From positions 62,001 through 126,000 of the forward strand of contig NZ_BMVY01000018.1 in NCBI RefSeq assembly GCF_014650955.1: DNA of 64,000 nt, read 5' to 3'. This document shows positions 63,771 through 64,000 of this stretch, in pieces. The first letter of the stretch is position 1. Each line of letters begins with the position of its first letter. Position numbers and translations under genes: made by a program. The notes beneath the pieces are model-generated. The model saw nothing but the letters and a program-made list of their open reading frames with translations. It ran no database searches and was not told where the DNA came from. The stretch is from Streptomyces tauricus (GTDB lineage Bacteria > Actinomycetota > Actinomycetes > Streptomycetales > Streptomycetaceae).

Positions 63771-64000
63771 ATGCACCGCGCACGACGCGGTAGGACGGCA
63801 TCTTCACGTCGAAGGTGCCCTTGAAGTGTCGAATCGACCCACAAAGCCCTGACCGCAGCACATGGGCGTCGATCCGGAATCCTGCGGAGAGGGACTGTGC
63901 GACGGGGACTCGACGCCACGTAGGTGGGCATTTTCGGAATCTCAGCAGCGCCCGGTGGCGGTAGTCCTCCGGCCGGCCGCCCCACCCGTCCAGTCATGCC

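Noticed and set aside
1..64000. tRNA, rRNA genes and CRISPR arrays
   Set aside because: I saw no cloverleaf-like or array-like sequence anywhere in the window, although a covariance-model scan was not possible.

Overview
The window is high-GC actinomycete DNA, almost certainly Streptomyces. It shows GTG and TTG starts, ATGA/GTGA gene overlaps, NRPS/MbtH genes, RsbP-type phosphatases, a class F sortase and many recurrent Streptomyces transposase families. The sequence looks like an accessory arm region: intact operons are separated by long stretches of broken genes and insertion-sequence (IS) debris.

Layout. 1-10 kb: the end of a nonribosomal peptide synthetase (NRPS) with a terminal reductase domain, an ABC exporter with an unusual N-terminal domain, a short unexplained ORF, an MbtH-like protein and an acyl-CoA dehydrogenase-like enzyme. 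10-12.2 kb: small hypothetical genes and a 2H phosphoesterase, then a mosaic of broken IS, DNA ligase and HNH nuclease genes. 12.2-16.8 kb (minus strand): amino-acid permease, tryptophanase and a TsrM-like cobalamin radical-SAM methyltransferase, plus a possible Trp-containing leader ORF overlapping the tryptophanase start. 17-26 kb: sigma-factor-regulation genes (two PP2C phosphatases, RsbQ, two STAS proteins, two broken anti-sigma ATPases), an NRPS remnant and other debris. 26-31.6 kb: a DUF1963-like gene, an IS3 remnant, a two-component system, a small membrane-anchored protein and a class F sortase lipoprotein. 32-39 kb: redox and regulator pairs (TetR/quinone oxidoreductase, XRE, LysR with two SDRs), several with visible operators. 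39-52.6 kb: an IS graveyard with remnants of IS5, IS110, IS21, ISL3 and IS701-like elements and an integrase, with islands of intact genes for secreted proteins, an HTH regulator, a Nudix hydrolase and others. 52.8-61.7 kb: a coherent amino-sugar island (secreted GH36 glycosidase, GntR regulator, KbaZ, AgaS, sugar kinase, EamA-type transporter, KbaY). 61.7-64 kb: degraded genes.

How the genes work together. The NRPS end should release its product reductively as an aldehyde or alcohol; MbtH supports adenylation and the ABC protein is a plausible exporter. In the tryptophanase operon, tryptophan is imported, cleaved to indole and/or C-methylated, suggesting a methylated indole product. In the amino-sugar island, an exported GH36 enzyme frees alpha-linked galactose or GalNAc, which is imported without a PTS, phosphorylated, deaminated/isomerised by AgaS and cleaved as tagatose bisphosphate. 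Three copies of an 18-bp direct-repeat motif suggest a single GntR regulon. All functions are inferred from reading translated motifs by eye; no search was run.
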